The translations under genes were made by a program, and so were the position numbers. Under the pieces are notes generated by a model that searched no databases, was not told the origin of the DNA, and saw only the letters and a list, made by a program, of their open reading frames with translations. A DNA stretch of 39,225 nt from Actinomycetota bacterium. GTDB lineage: Bacteria; Actinomycetota; Actinomycetes; Nanopelagicales; Nanopelagicaceae. Below, one piece after another: positions 1 through 8,878 of this stretch (position 1 is the stretch's first letter; each line of letters starts with the position of its first letter). The DNA is taken from assembly GCA_009699575.1 (NCBI GenBank), contig WLNY01000013.1, forward strand, positions 1 to 39,225, in the 5' to 3' direction.

Positions 1-806
1 ACATTTCCTGCTACAAGGGCTCCAATTTGAATTGGAACCAAAGGAATTGTTCCGCTCGTTAGAGCCGATGCTGTGGCGTAGGCCGCAAATGAGTTTGCAA
101 ATAACAAAAGTACTCCACCACTAAAAGCTGGTGCAAGTAATGGGATTGCCACGTAGCGCCAAAATTGAGCCTTGCTCGCACCAAGACTTCCAGCGGCCTC
201 ACGCCACTCAAGGCGCAGACCATCTATTGCTGGAAGAATCACGATGATCATGAGTGGAATTTGGAAATATAAGTAAACAAGAACTAGTCCTGAAAAAGTA
301 AATAGGTTCCATGAACCTGCGTAGAGGTCAATTCCTAATTTAAGTAGCCCCTTCGTTACGAGCCCGTATCCACCCACTGAAGCGATAAACATAAATGCCA
401 GTGGAACGCCACCTGTATTGGCGAATACGCCAGCTGCGGTTTGTGTAACGCGGCGCAAAAGTGGAATCGAAGAAATTGCAATTGCATATGCGGCTACAAA
501 ACCAAGTATTGCTCCAGTGATAGATGAGATTGCAGAGAGCTGCATACTTTGAACGAATGATTCTAGGTACACGCTATGCATCGCTTCATTGATGTTTTCT
601 AATGTCAGGTGCTTATCTTGATTTTGAAAAGCCAAGAGAACAACTTTGAGCATTGGAACAGCTAGGAAAAAAGCTGAATAAATGAAGAATGGAAGTAGCC
701 CGACATATAATCGAAACGAGCGAATTCGACGGCTCCGATAGAAACTGCGGCCGGAGTTTCCTCCAGCCGCAGTTGTACTATCAAGCCGCATCTCTGCGGT
801 TGTCAT
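1..806 (-). CDS. ABC transporter permease, partial at the left edge
   Basis: My own minus-strand translation from the ATG at 806 stays open to base 1, so the 3' end lies outside the window (at least 268 codons). After a short cytoplasmic N-terminus there is a hydrophobic segment (LYVGLLPFFIYSAFFLAVP), a periplasmic-type loop and several further membrane segments. The cytoplasmic EAA loop typical of binding-protein-dependent importers is clear (EWREAAGSLGASKAQFWRY followed by VAIP, roughly residues 200-222). This places it in the inner-membrane permease family of polyamine, iron(III) and phosphonate type importers. It starts 3 bases after the stop of the binding-protein gene, so the two are one operon. 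No ATPase or second permease is visible; they may lie to the left. The substrate cannot be told from sequence alone. Confidence 0.88.
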   Translation of the reverse strand, partial: MTTAEMRLDSTTAAGGNSGRSFYRSRRIRSFRLYVGLLPFFIYSAFFLAVPMLKVVLLAFQNQDKHLTLENINEAMHSVYLESFVQSMQLSAISSITGAILGFVAAYAIAISSIPLLRRVTQTAAGVFANTGGVPLAFMFIASVGGYGLVTKGLLKLGIDLYAGSWNLFTFSGLVLVYLYFQIPLMIIVILPAIDGLRLEWREAAGSLGASKAQFWRYVAIPLLAPAFSGGVLLLFANSFAAYATASALTSGTIPLVPIQIGALVAGN

Positions 807-809
807 GTG

Positions 810-1934
810 TTAGAGCTTGCCCCAGAATGCAGCGATTCTTGCTTTCGCAGAAGTAACCTGTGCTGCCGTTGCAGAAACTGGCTTTGCTCCTGCAGGAATT
901 GGTGGCAAAGAAGCAATGTATGCCTTGTTTGCTGTTCCTGCTTTGATCATTGCATCAAGACGGATTACACGTGAACCACCCTTGAGCCATAGATTCTGTC
1001 CTTCATCACTGAAGAGGTACTCAGCCCATAGTCGTGCAGCAGCTGGGTGTGGTGAATCCTTGATAAGTGCAATTGCGTATCCACCTTGGTAGGCGACATC
1101 GCTAGGAATAACGACCTTCCAGTCAACCTTGCCATTTGATTCTTTGGCATATGTTGCTTGCAAGTAATCCCAGTCAAGTGTGATGGGAGTTGTTCCGCTT
1201 TGAACTGTTGCAGGTGTTGCTTCGACAGGAATGAAGTTTCCGATTGCCTTGAGCTTCTTCCAGAAAGCAAGTCCCTTTGCAGTTTGCCCAATGGATCCAC
1301 CGTTAGCAATGATTGAAGCAATCACAGCTGATGAAGCGGCTCCAGCTGTTGCTGGGTTTCCATTGAGTGCAACCTGGCCCTTGTAGGCAGGGTTAAGGAG
1401 ATCCTTAATTGATGTTGGAGCAGGTGAAACGCGCTTTGCGTCATACCCAATTGAAACGAACCCGCCGTAATCAAATGTGTATTCGCCGTTTGGTCCTTTT
1501 GCTGATGGAGCAATGTCGTTCCATGTCAGTACTTTGTAATTCGAAAAGAGACCTTCGTTAATTCCTTGGGCGGTAAAACCAATACCAATATCGACGACAT
1601 CTGGTTGACGGCTTTGACCCTTGAGAGTTTTGGCAGCGACAAGTTCGGCAGCGCTAGAGATCTGCTCGTCGTAGCTATTAACTTTGATGCCGTACTTCTT
1701 AGTGAAACCTGCCTTGAGCTCGCCGTAGTTTGACCAATCGTCAGGGCAAGCAATGATGTTAAGTTCCTTCTCGGCTTTGGCTAGTTTGATCAAACCAGCT
1801 AGGCCACCAACAGCTTTTGCTGAAGTTGCGTTCGCTGCCTTTGATGCTGCTGCGCCAGCTGGAATTGCTGCGAGTGCTGAAGTTGCAAGTACAGCACCGA
1901 CTACAGTTGCAAGTACTTTGAGTCTCTTGGACAC
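810..1934 (-). CDS. ABC transporter extracellular substrate-binding protein (family 1)
   Basis: Secreted, probably lipid-free binding protein of an importer. I place the start at the GTG at 1934 (374 aa): it is preceded by AGAGGT about 6 bases upstream and begins a textbook signal peptide (SKRLKVLATVVGAVLATSAL, then AAIPAGAAA). An in-frame ATG at 2024 would add 30 charged residues in front of the signal peptide and is less likely. The mature part has the two-lobe periplasmic binding protein pattern: LNIIACPDDW opening strand, PDVVDIGIGF, a hinge near YGGFVSIGYD and the C-terminal DSPHPAAARLWAEYLFSDEGQ signature shared by iron(III), putrescine and aminoethylphosphonate binding proteins. The permease follows directly. 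The ligand is unknown. No lipobox cysteine is seen. Confidence 0.88.
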   Translation of the reverse strand: MSKRLKVLATVVGAVLATSALAAIPAGAAASKAANATSAKAVGGLAGLIKLAKAEKELNIIACPDDWSNYGELKAGFTKKYGIKVNSYDEQISSAAELVAAKTLKGQSRQPDVVDIGIGFTAQGINEGLFSNYKVLTWNDIAPSAKGPNGEYTFDYGGFVSIGYDAKRVSPAPTSIKDLLNPAYKGQVALNGNPATAGAASSAVIASIIANGGSIGQTAKGLAFWKKLKAIGNFIPVEATPATVQSGTTPITLDWDYLQATYAKESNGKVDWKVVIPSDVAYQGGYAIALIKDSPHPAAARLWAEYLFSDEGQNLWLKGGSRVIRLDAMIKAGTANKAYIASLPPIPAGAKPVSATAAQVTSAKARIAAFWGKL

Positions 1935-1958
1935 AAGTGACCTCTTTCTTTTGTAGGG

Positions 1959-2048
1959 CCCAGATCTCCTGGGTGCGTGAAGTTTCGCAGGGGAACGAAA
2001 CAGTTCAGTGCGCTTAATATTCACCCTTATCCTCGTAATTGCTAGAGG
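1959..2048 (-). promoter_or_regulatory. Hairpin-rich 5' leader of the binding-protein gene
   Basis: On the minus strand the region upstream of the GTG at 1934 holds three consecutive potential stem-loops: CCTC/GAGG arms at 2048-2031, a perfect 6-bp GTTTCG/CGAAAC stem with 8-base loop at 2001-1982, and a CCCAG/CTGGG stem with 5-base loop at 1973-1959, just before the ribosome binding site. This suggests a structured untranslated leader. It does not match a riboswitch consensus that I recognise. Function is inference only. Confidence 0.35.
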
Positions 2049-2119
2049 CAGGGCACTCCTTTGCTTTAAATTTTCAGCAAACTCTCAAGGATAGATTAAC
2101 CCCAAAAATATATAGAAAA

Positions 2120-2581
2120 TTAACCTTGACCATCCCTGCGCGAGGCAGCGAGTTCGAGCACCTGGGTTGATCGCAAGACAATGAGAATAATGACTGTAAA
2201 TCCCACGGCAACGAGTTGAAAACCAAGGCCGACAGCGACTCCCATGGAGGCGGTAGCAAAGACAGTTGCTGCGGTGGTGACCCCCTGAATTCCTGAGCGC
2301 TGATTAGTAAAGATCAGGCCAGCCCCGAGGAATCCGATGCCAGTAATAATGGCGTGAAGCGCCCGAGTTGGATCTCCGTAATCGGCAGCTTTATCTAGGA
2401 CCGCGCCAATGGCGACGACAACTGCCGATGAGGTGCCGACCAGTGCCATAGTGCGAGGACCGGCAGATTTTCCAGCGCGATCTCGTTCCCAACCAATGAT
2501 TGACCCCAAGATCGCGGCGATGGTTCCATCAATGAAGACAGTGAGTTGTTGCCAAAGATCAATGGAGTGAAGTGTAAGCAT
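2120..2581 (-). CDS. MgtC/SapB family membrane protein
   Basis: A 153-aa polytopic inner-membrane protein. The N-terminal half carries the MgtC family hallmarks: LGSIIGWERDRAGKSAGPRT (the conserved E-R-x5-G-x-R-T loop) followed by MALVGTSSAVVVAIG, then the IITGIGFLGAGLIF and GVTTAATVFATASMGVAVGLG segments. About four membrane helices are visible. It lacks the soluble ACT-like C-terminal domain of full-length Salmonella MgtC, so it is the short form common in actinobacteria. Family members are linked to Mg2+ limitation, acid survival and membrane potential, but the exact activity is unsettled. A TAGAAT hexamer 6 bases before the ATG indicates a leaderless transcript. Confidence 0.9.
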   Translation of the reverse strand: MLTLHSIDLWQQLTVFIDGTIAAILGSIIGWERDRAGKSAGPRTMALVGTSSAVVVAIGAVLDKAADYGDPTRALHAIITGIGFLGAGLIFTNQRSGIQGVTTAATVFATASMGVAVGLGFQLVAVGFTVIILIVLRSTQVLELAASRRDGQG

Positions 2582-2593
2582 CTACAAATTCTA
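2582..2593 (-). promoter_or_regulatory. Leaderless -10 element of the MgtC-like gene
   Basis: TAGAAT on the minus strand (2593-2588) is followed by 6 bases and the ATG at 2581, with no Shine-Dalgarno sequence. The transcript would start at or within a base of the initiation codon. Confidence 0.55.
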
Positions 2594-2646
2594 CAACTGA
2601 CACTTGGGTAATTCTAGGCTTTACAGTATTTAAATCGTTCAAACAT

Positions 2647-2658
2647 TACTCTTGCCTC
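2647..2658 (+). promoter_or_regulatory. Leaderless -10 element of the GNAT gene
   Basis: TACTCT (2647-2652) plus 6 bases places transcription start on the ATG at 2659; no ribosome binding site is present. Confidence 0.5.
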
Positions 2659-3210
2659 ATGGAATCACCAGTCATATTTACACGTCGATTAGAACTTCAC
2701 CATATCGAAGCCGATGACTTAATTTTTCTCTTTGAGAATCGCGATGATACACAAGCACTGAGAGGTAAGGATTTTCTTAACCCATATCGCGTGCTTGTTG
2801 ATTTTCAAGGTCCGCTGGCGTGGAGGGTACCCCAGGTTAAAGAAGATCCACGCCTCAACAAATGGTTCGTTCGATGGATTGTGCAGGCAGATACTCGAGA
2901 GATTATTGGGAGTACAAGTTTTCATGGTCGACCCGATGAGGATGGGATGTTAGAAATTGGCTTAGGTATTGAGAGCGCATTTCATCGAATGGGGTACGGC
3001 CATGAAGCCCTAGCGGGGATGTGGAATTGGGCAATTTTAGATCCTGTAGTTTCTACTTTGCGATACACGGTCAGTCCTGAAAATATTGCCTCAATTGGAT
3101 TGGTGAAATCATTTGGGTTTACGTATATGGGTCAACAGATAGATGACATTGATGGCCCTGAAGATATTTACGAAATGAGCGCGATAGACTTTCGCAATGG
3201 AAGATTTTGA
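2659..3210 (+). CDS. GNAT family N-acetyltransferase (RimJ/RimL type)
   Basis: A 183-aa cytoplasmic acetyl-CoA dependent acyltransferase. The order of motifs fits the RimJ/RimL subgroup: TRRLELHHIEADDL at the N-terminus, a central strand region IIGSTSFHGRPDEDGMLEIG, the acetyl-CoA loop as FHRMGYGHEALAGM (the R/Q-x-x-G-x-G/A equivalent) and the terminal V-S-P-E-N-x-A-S-x-G-L-V-x-S-F-G-F motif. The target (protein N-terminus or small molecule) cannot be predicted. Its last 14 bases overlap the start of pgl, so it heads the pentose phosphate cluster, although a functional link is unproven. Confidence 0.88.
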   Translation: MESPVIFTRRLELHHIEADDLIFLFENRDDTQALRGKDFLNPYRVLVDFQGPLAWRVPQVKEDPRLNKWFVRWIVQADTREIIGSTSFHGRPDEDGMLEIGLGIESAFHRMGYGHEALAGMWNWAILDPVVSTLRYTVSPENIASIGLVKSFGFTYMGQQIDDIDGPEDIYEMSAIDFRNGRF

Positions 3211-3904
3211 GGACGACCTAGATCTCACGATTTATGCAGATGAAGTTGAACTCTGCCACGAGGTAACCTCACAAGCTATTGATGCGATTCAATTAGGTTT
3301 GCTTGCAAATGGAACATTTCATCTTGCCCTCACGGGTGGCACTTTAGGTCTGACATTGACAGAAAAAATGCTGGAGCAATGGAATACCCAACCAGATCAA
3401 TTTGTTGGCCTCCATCTGTGGTGGAGTGATGAGAGGTTCGTTGAATCAACAAGTACGGAAAGAAATGCACTTTCAATTCGTAACCACTTAACAAATAAAA
3501 ATATTGTTGTGCACGAATCTTTAGGTTCAGATCAGGTCCCAACTCTTGAAGAAGCAGTGAGTAATTACGCCAAAGCTACTGATGGAGTAGTGATGGATTT
3601 GATCATTCTTGGAGTTGGTCCTGATGGTCATGTCGCTTCACTTTTTCCGAAGCAATGGGATGAGAATGAAACTCGTTCGATCATCGCTGTTATAGATTCC
3701 CCTAAGCCCCCACTACAACGAATCTCGTTTTCAATGGCATTTATAAATAGTGCAGATGAAGTATGGATAGTCGTTGCTGGCGCCTCAAAGGGGGCAGCGG
3801 TTGCAGCAATCGTGGAAGAAGACCGTGCCATTCCCGCTTCTCACGTTCATGGGGTCAATCTCACACGCCTCATCGCGGATACTGAGGCATTTCTCGCAGA
3901 GTAG
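3197..3904 (+). CDS. pgl: 6-phosphogluconolactonase
   Basis: 235 aa, hydrolyses 6-phosphoglucono-1,5-lactone, the second step of the oxidative pentose phosphate pathway. Diagnostic motifs of the DevB/SOL family are present: LALTGGTLGLTL (phosphate-binding loop near residue 45), HLWWSDERFV (about residues 75-84), and LGVGPDGHVASLFP (about 146-159) with the family's catalytic-loop histidine. The C-terminal VWIVVAGASKGAAV matches the usual A-G-x-x-K segment. The ATG at 3197 overlaps the end of the acetyltransferase by 14 bases and lacks an obvious ribosome binding site, so translation is probably coupled. Next come gnd and zwf in the same direction. Confidence 0.93.
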   Translation: MEDFEDDLDLTIYADEVELCHEVTSQAIDAIQLGLLANGTFHLALTGGTLGLTLTEKMLEQWNTQPDQFVGLHLWWSDERFVESTSTERNALSIRNHLTNKNIVVHESLGSDQVPTLEEAVSNYAKATDGVVMDLIILGVGPDGHVASLFPKQWDENETRSIIAVIDSPKPPLQRISFSMAFINSADEVWIVVAGASKGAAVAAIVEEDRAIPASHVHGVNLTRLIADTEAFLAE

Positions 3905-3950
3905 ACTGAGGCGCCCGACACCGGAGATCCTTGTCGAAAGAGGAATACAC

Positions 3951-4943
3951 ATGAGCGCAACTACTCAGCAAGCCCCTCATCTTGGAATGGTTGGCCTAGG
4001 CAAAATGGGCGCAAATATCGTGCGCCGCCTCGCCCGCCACAATATTGCCACTGTGGTCTTCGATGTCAACGCAGAGGCGGTAAAGACGCTAGTTGGTGAA
4101 GGACTCATCGGGGCATCTGATTTGGCTGATCTCGCCGCCAAGCTCCCAACTCCTCGAACTATCTGGGTAATGGTCCCGGCAAGTGTTACCGATTCAACGA
4201 TTGCCGACATTGCTCAGTACCTCAGCCCGGGTGACACGATCATTGATGGTGGAAACTCCTATTACCGAAATGATTTGGTGAACGCAGAAAAATTAAAAAC
4301 AATGGGAATTAACTTTGTAGATATTGGCACAAGCGGTGGCGTATGGGGACTAGAACGCGGATATAGCCTCATGATTGGCGGAGATAAGAATATTGTCGAT
4401 GCACTCGATCCAATTTTTAAGGCACTTGCACCAGGAGTCGAAGCCGCTTCTCGCACACCCGGTCGCACAGGTGAGCCAGCACAAAGCGAATATGGATATT
4501 TACATTGCGGACCTGTCGGCGCTGGCCATTTTGTGAAGATGGTTCATAACGGAATTGAATACGGAATGATGGCAGCTTTTGCAGAAGGACTGGCAATTTT
4601 TGAAGCTGCAGATGAAATGACTCCAGCGTATGACTTAGATATTCCAGAAATTACTGAAGTATGGCGACGTGGTGGCGTAGTCGCGTCGTGGTTACTTGAT
4701 CTCACCGCACAAGCGTTGCAAGAGAGCAGTGACTTGGCCGAATACTCCACCGAAGTCAGCGACAGTGGCGAAGGTCGATGGACAGTTCAAGCAGCAATTG
4801 AAGCTGGTGTTCCAGCGCACGTCCTTGGCGCATCGCTCTATTCGCGTTTCGCCTCTCGCGATAACGATGATTATGCAAACCGAGTACTGAGTGCCATGCG
4901 ATTTAAATTCGGTGGTCACAATGAACGTCCAAAGAAGGGCTAA
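3951..4943 (+). CDS. gnd: 6-phosphogluconate dehydrogenase, decarboxylating, short form
   Basis: 330 aa from the ATG at 3951, chosen because GAAAGAGG lies 7-14 bases upstream; the longer frame back to 3774 lies inside pgl. Converts 6-phosphogluconate to ribulose 5-phosphate and CO2. Seen: Rossmann motif LGMVGLGKMGANIV (about 11-24), IIDGGNSYYRND (substrate loop), FVDIGTSGGVWG, and GPVGAGHFVKMVHNGIEYG with the catalytic Lys-x2-His-Asn. At 330 aa it belongs to the short (YqeC/GntZ-like) class, often NAD-preferring, rather than the about 470-aa NADP enzymes. The C-terminal half of the long enzyme is absent; this is a family feature, not a truncation. zwf starts 4 bases after the stop. Confidence 0.93.
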   Translation: MSATTQQAPHLGMVGLGKMGANIVRRLARHNIATVVFDVNAEAVKTLVGEGLIGASDLADLAAKLPTPRTIWVMVPASVTDSTIADIAQYLSPGDTIIDGGNSYYRNDLVNAEKLKTMGINFVDIGTSGGVWGLERGYSLMIGGDKNIVDALDPIFKALAPGVEAASRTPGRTGEPAQSEYGYLHCGPVGAGHFVKMVHNGIEYGMMAAFAEGLAIFEAADEMTPAYDLDIPEITEVWRRGGVVASWLLDLTAQALQESSDLAEYSTEVSDSGEGRWTVQAAIEAGVPAHVLGASLYSRFASRDNDDYANRVLSAMRFKFGGHNERPKKG

Positions 4944-4947
4944 TTAA

Positions 4948-6345
4948 TTGCGCGCAGATGTACTCGTACTTTTTGGTGCGACAGGGGATTTAGCTAAGAA
5001 GAAGTTGTATCCAGCTCTCTATGAGATGGAGGAGCATGGTGAATTAGATATTCCAGTTTTCGCTGTTGCATCCTCTAAATGGACTCAAAGCGAATTCAAG
5101 GCTCAAGCGGAAACTGCGATTCGTGAGCGTAAACCTGATCTCAAAGAGGATGTTTTGCAGCATTTGCTGGCAGAGCTCAATATGGTTTCCGGTGACTATG
5201 GCAACCCTGAAACTTTTGTGGCGCTTAAAGCTGCGCTCGCCCCATTTGCATTGCCGGTGATTTATTTAGCTATCGCACCACACATGTTCGCCGATGTCAC
5301 GAAGGGCTTACATGATGTTGGCCTGACGAATTCGGCGCGAGTGGTTGTAGAAAAACCATTCGGGCGCGATCTTCAAAGCGCCATTGATCTGGATAATTCG
5401 TTGAAAACTTTATTGCCTGAGGATCAGATTTATCGCATCGATCATTATCTTGGAAAAGAATCAGTAGAAGATCTTCTGGTATTTCGATTCGCAAACACGC
5501 TCTTTGAACCTGTATGGAACCGTAATTACATTTCAAATGTACAAATTACGATGTCGGAAGATTTTGGAATTGAAGGCCGTGGAAAATTCTATGATGGAGT
5601 AGGTGCAACTCGCGATGTCCTTCAAAACCATTTGCTGCAAGTACTCTCAATGCTCACCATGGAACCACCCATTGAAATGAGTTCTCAATCGTTGCAAGAT
5701 GAGAAAATGAAAGTTCTCTCGGCAGTTCGTGATGTTCAACCCGATGATGTCGTCCGTGGTCAATACGTTGGTTATCTTGACGAAGATGGTGTTGCTGATC
5801 ATTCACAGACTGAAACATTTGTTGCAATGAGAGTCTTTATTGATAACTGGCGCTGGGCGGGCGTTCCGATCTATATGCGTACCGGCAAAAAATTACCTGA
5901 ATCAACGATGGAAGCTGTCGTAGAATTTAAACAACCGCCTCGTTTACTTTTTAGCGCTCCAGGGGAACCTCGTCCAGAGCCTAATATCGTCCGTTTTCGA
6001 ATGGGAAAAAGAGATGGCGTAGACCTTTCATTGCAGGCAAAAACACCTGGATCGAAATTACTAACAGATAAAGTGGATCTCACTGTGGAATTTGCAGCAG
6101 CACTGGGAGAACGTAAAGAGGCTTACGAACGCTTGCTTGACGCAGCCATTGTTGGAGATCACTTTCGATTCACTCGTATTGATGCGGTGTTACAGTCTTG
6201 GCAAATGCTCAGTCCTGTATTAGAAAATCCTTCGAAGTTGCATCCTTACTTTGATCACACGTGGGGCCCAGATGAGGCTCTCGATCTAGTGCCAGGTGGA
6301 TGGAATCCTGTTGGAACCTCTGCTATAGATACTGTGGAGAATTAA
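4948..6345 (+). CDS. zwf: Glucose-6-phosphate 1-dehydrogenase
   Basis: 465 aa, oxidises glucose 6-phosphate to the lactone with NAD(P)+ and opens the oxidative pentose phosphate pathway. The start is a TTG at 4948, since the dinucleotide-binding motif follows at once ([20 protein letters not shown], residues 5-24). The active-site signature [21 protein letters not shown] is intact, with the catalytic histidine motif in it, as are VEKPFGRD and the glucose-6-phosphate loop [12 protein letters not shown]. Order pgl-gnd-zwf puts the three oxidative steps in one operon. The accessory gene opcA, often next to zwf in actinobacteria, is not here. The stop overlaps that of the convergent tgt. Confidence 0.95.
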   Translation: MRADVLVLFGATGDLAKKKLYPALYEMEEHGELDIPVFAVASSKWTQSEFKAQAETAIRERKPDLKEDVLQHLLAELNMVSGDYGNPETFVALKAALAPFALPVIYLAIAPHMFADVTKGLHDVGLTNSARVVVEKPFGRDLQSAIDLDNSLKTLLPEDQIYRIDHYLGKESVEDLLVFRFANTLFEPVWNRNYISNVQITMSEDFGIEGRGKFYDGVGATRDVLQNHLLQVLSMLTMEPPIEMSSQSLQDEKMKVLSAVRDVQPDDVVRGQYVGYLDEDGVADHSQTETFVAMRVFIDNWRWAGVPIYMRTGKKLPESTMEAVVEFKQPPRLLFSAPGEPRPEPNIVRFRMGKRDGVDLSLQAKTPGSKLLTDKVDLTVEFAAALGERKEAYERLLDAAIVGDHFRFTRIDAVLQSWQMLSPVLENPSKLHPYFDHTWGPDEALDLVPGGWNPVGTSAIDTVEN

Positions 6346-7583
6346 TCTCTCGACTGTCCTGATTTATGTTTGTAACGTCCCAGGAAGTCTTCTTTCATAT
6401 CTGCAAAATTTCCGTCAAGGAGCGCTTGGCGCATTTGATCTACTAAACGAACTATAAATCGCTCATTATGAATCGTAGCAAGCGTTGCTGCGATAATTTC
6501 TTTTCCACGAAAGACGTGATTGAGATATGCACGCGTGTAGTTTTGGCAGGTATAGCAATCACATTCGTCATCGATGGGGTTGAAATCTCTTTTAAACGTT
6601 GCATTCGAGACATTAAATCGGCCCTCCATCGTGTAGACAGCACTCGTTCGCGCGATTCGAGAAGCAAGTACACAATCAAAGGTGTCAACGCCGTTTTCAA
6701 CGCCCACGAAAAGATCTTCTGGTGCGCCGATTCCAAGGAGATGCTTAGGTTTATTTTCGGGAAGCGTGCTATTAACCCAATTAATAATCGTGCCTAGTTG
6801 ATTTTTATCTAATGCGCCACCAATTCCAAATCCATCAAATTCAATCCCGGAACTGCTTAATGCGCCAAGATCTCCTGCTGCTTTTTTGCGTAAGTCCTCA
6901 TACTGCGCCCCTTGGATCACGCCAAAAAGTGCTTGATATGGTTTTTCAGCTCGTACTTCGGTCAATCTCTTATGTTCATCGAGGCAGCGAATTGCCCATG
7001 CAAGTGTGCGATCCATCGCGAGTTCTTGATACGGGCGGGTGTTGTGCAGCGTCGTACATTCATCGAAGGCAAACATAATGTCGGCCCCTATTTGGTGCTG
7101 AACTTGCATCGAAATTTCAGGGGTAAAGCGATGCATTGATCCATCAAGGTGAGATTTAAAAGTCACTCCCTCGTCATCGACATGGGCCAAACGATCTTTA
7201 TTTCCAGCAATAACTTGATCGGACCGAAATGTCTTGGCATCCATTGCAAGTACTTTTTTAAACCCAACACCAAGAGATAAAACTTGGAATCCACCGCTAT
7301 CGGTAATTGTTGGTCCAGGCCAATTCATGAATCTGGCAAGACCACCGGCCTCATCCAGAACATCTGGACCTGGCTGCAAATAGAGGTGATACGCATTTGC
7401 TAATAGAGCTTGGGAGCCAAGATCCTGCATTGACTCTGGCAGGACGGACTTCACAGTCGCCTTAGTGCCTACAGGAATAAAGGCAGGCGTTTGAATTTTT
7501 CCGTGGGGGGTGGTGATGGTGCCCACACGGGCAAGAGAATTTTCCTCTCGCTTATATATCTCAAATTCAAAGCCGGTGCTCAT
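6342..7583 (-). CDS. tgt: tRNA-guanine transglycosylase
   Basis: 413 aa, exchanges G34 of Asp, Asn, His and Tyr tRNAs for a 7-deazaguanine precursor of queuosine. Seen: substrate loop [15 protein letters not shown] (D95), [20 protein letters not shown], and [16 protein letters not shown], which carries the nucleophilic aspartate. The C-terminal zinc site is C-x-C-x2-C (DCYTC) followed by the histidine of YLNHVF. It is longer than many bacterial forms (about 370-380 aa), mostly through its ends. It is divergent from the MFS gene at 7617 with a 33-base gap containing a perfect inverted repeat. Queuosine precursor synthesis genes are not in the window, so the cell may take up precursors. Confidence 0.95.
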   Translation of the reverse strand: MSTGFEFEIYKREENSLARVGTITTPHGKIQTPAFIPVGTKATVKSVLPESMQDLGSQALLANAYHLYLQPGPDVLDEAGGLARFMNWPGPTITDSGGFQVLSLGVGFKKVLAMDAKTFRSDQVIAGNKDRLAHVDDEGVTFKSHLDGSMHRFTPEISMQVQHQIGADIMFAFDECTTLHNTRPYQELAMDRTLAWAIRCLDEHKRLTEVRAEKPYQALFGVIQGAQYEDLRKKAAGDLGALSSSGIEFDGFGIGGALDKNQLGTIINWVNSTLPENKPKHLLGIGAPEDLFVGVENGVDTFDCVLASRIARTSAVYTMEGRFNVSNATFKRDFNPIDDECDCYTCQNYTRAYLNHVFRGKEIIAATLATIHNERFIVRLVDQMRQALLDGNFADMKEDFLGRYKHKSGQSRD

Positions 7584-7594
7584 TCGCCAATTGT

Positions 7595-7615
7595 GGCAGA
7601 GATATAGGCTCTGCC
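7595..7615. promoter_or_regulatory. Perfect inverted repeat in the tgt-MFS divergent promoter
   Basis: GGCAGAG at 7595-7601 and CTCTGCC at 7609-7615 are exact reverse complements separated by 7 bases. The spacer and right arm contain the TAGGCT -10 hexamer of the MFS gene. This is the right size and place for a dimeric repressor operator. No regulator gene is adjacent. Confidence 0.4.
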
Positions 7616-7616
7616 A
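7605..7616 (+). promoter_or_regulatory. Leaderless -10 element of the MFS gene
   Basis: TAGGCT (7605-7610) plus 6 bases precedes the ATG at 7617; no Shine-Dalgarno sequence is present. Confidence 0.5.
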
Positions 7617-8855
7617 ATGCCGTCATTGATTCCAGCAAGTATTCGTGAATTTACTGACCTGCTGAACCCATCTTCGCGACGGTTGCTCATTGGCCTGGTG
7701 CTTAATTCTATGGGTGGCGGAATGACTATGTCGCTCTTGCTTGTCTACTTACATGACCTTCGAGGTTTTACAAATACATTTGGCGGGCTTGTGCTCTCTG
7801 TCGGAGCAGCCGTGTCACTTATGGCAAGTGGGCCATACGGTGCCCTCGTTGATCGCATTGGTCCTAAGAAAGTTTTAGCAGCCGGGTTATTGCTAGAAAG
7901 TGCCGGTGCATTTTCGTGGTCGCTCGTGACTACACATTGGCAAGCGATGGCAACAACTGTGCTTGTCTCTCTCGGCGCTTCTGCAGTTTGGTCTCCGCAA
8001 ATGGTCGCACTTACGCGCTTAACCCCGAAAGAACATAGACAAAAGATTTTTGGATTAAATTTCATGCTCCTCAACCTTGGCCTTGGATTGGGTAGTCTCA
8101 TCGCGGCCTCGATAATTTCAGAAGGCTCACTCCAGTCATTTAAGATTTTGTATTATGTAGATTCCTTTACTTTCTTTGCCTATTTCGCAATAGTCATTTC
8201 AATTAATTCTGCGCTGATCGGAAAATATGTGCCAGAAGATAAGGAAGAGGCCAAAGGTTCATATCGAGATCTCTTATCGAATCGACCAATTATTTTGTTA
8301 GCTGTGTCGGGGTTAGTTTTGATGACATTTGGATATGGGGTCCTTGCTTCGGGAATTCCCTTGTATTCAACACAATATCTTGGACTCTCACCTAAATGGC
8401 TTGGCGTTATTTTTGGTGCAAACACTTTTTCAATTGTGATCTTTCAGCCCTATGTTCTTAGAAAACTATCTAAGCGCTCAAAGTATTCAGCAATAATTTC
8501 GGTAGGTGCATTCTGGGCAGCTTCATGGGCCGTTGTTGGTCTGAGTGCGCTGCTCCCAATGTTTTTAGCAGGTCTTGCTATATGTATCAGCCAAATAATT
8601 TTTGCTTTTGGAGAAATGATTTGGTCTCCAAGTGCACCAACGCTGATCAATGAACTCTCTCCTGAAAATATCCGTGGTCGCGCCAATGCATTAGTTGGCC
8701 TGCAGTGGTCGGTCTCGGGAGTTCTTGGTCCTGCAATTACGGGATTAATGTTTGGAGCAGGACTTGAACAGTGGTGGGTCCTAGTCATGTTTTTAGGAGC
8801 ACTTTTACCTATCCCACTTCTTATACGTTTACGAAAAATGGTACCTGGTCACTGA
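7617..8855 (+). CDS. MFS transporter (drug/solute efflux type)
   Basis: 412 aa, twelve hydrophobic segments, inner membrane. The family loop between helices 2 and 3 is clear (GPYGALVDRIGPKKVLAAG, about residues 73-91, the G-x3-D-R-x-G-x-K/R-x signature), and a second acidic/basic loop occurs before helix 8. The C-terminal half has SPENIRGRANALVGLQWSVSG, typical of multidrug exporters of the MFS_1 family. Substrate unknown. It is divergently transcribed from tgt, followed by the convergent M13 peptidase, and appears monocistronic. Confidence 0.88.
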   Translation: MPSLIPASIREFTDLLNPSSRRLLIGLVLNSMGGGMTMSLLLVYLHDLRGFTNTFGGLVLSVGAAVSLMASGPYGALVDRIGPKKVLAAGLLLESAGAFSWSLVTTHWQAMATTVLVSLGASAVWSPQMVALTRLTPKEHRQKIFGLNFMLLNLGLGLGSLIAASIISEGSLQSFKILYYVDSFTFFAYFAIVISINSALIGKYVPEDKEEAKGSYRDLLSNRPIILLAVSGLVLMTFGYGVLASGIPLYSTQYLGLSPKWLGVIFGANTFSIVIFQPYVLRKLSKRSKYSAIISVGAFWAASWAVVGLSALLPMFLAGLAICISQIIFAFGEMIWSPSAPTLINELSPENIRGRANALVGLQWSVSGVLGPAITGLMFGAGLEQWWVLVMFLGALLPIPLLIRLRKMVPGH

Positions 8856-8878
8856 GTCTGCGCTCAAAGGTCAAGGTG

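Noticed and set aside
1935-2024. 30-residue extension of the binding protein to the ATG at 2024
   Set aside because: It would put a charged segment before the signal peptide and covers the hairpin leader; the GTG at 1934 has a good ribosome binding site.
1935-2119. TPP or other known riboswitch before the binding-protein gene
   Set aside because: The conserved CUGAGA/ACCYUUGAACCUGA type motifs are not present; only generic hairpins are seen.
3774-3950. 59-residue N-terminal extension of gnd
   Set aside because: It lies within pgl in another frame and the Rossmann motif and ribosome binding site both support 3951.
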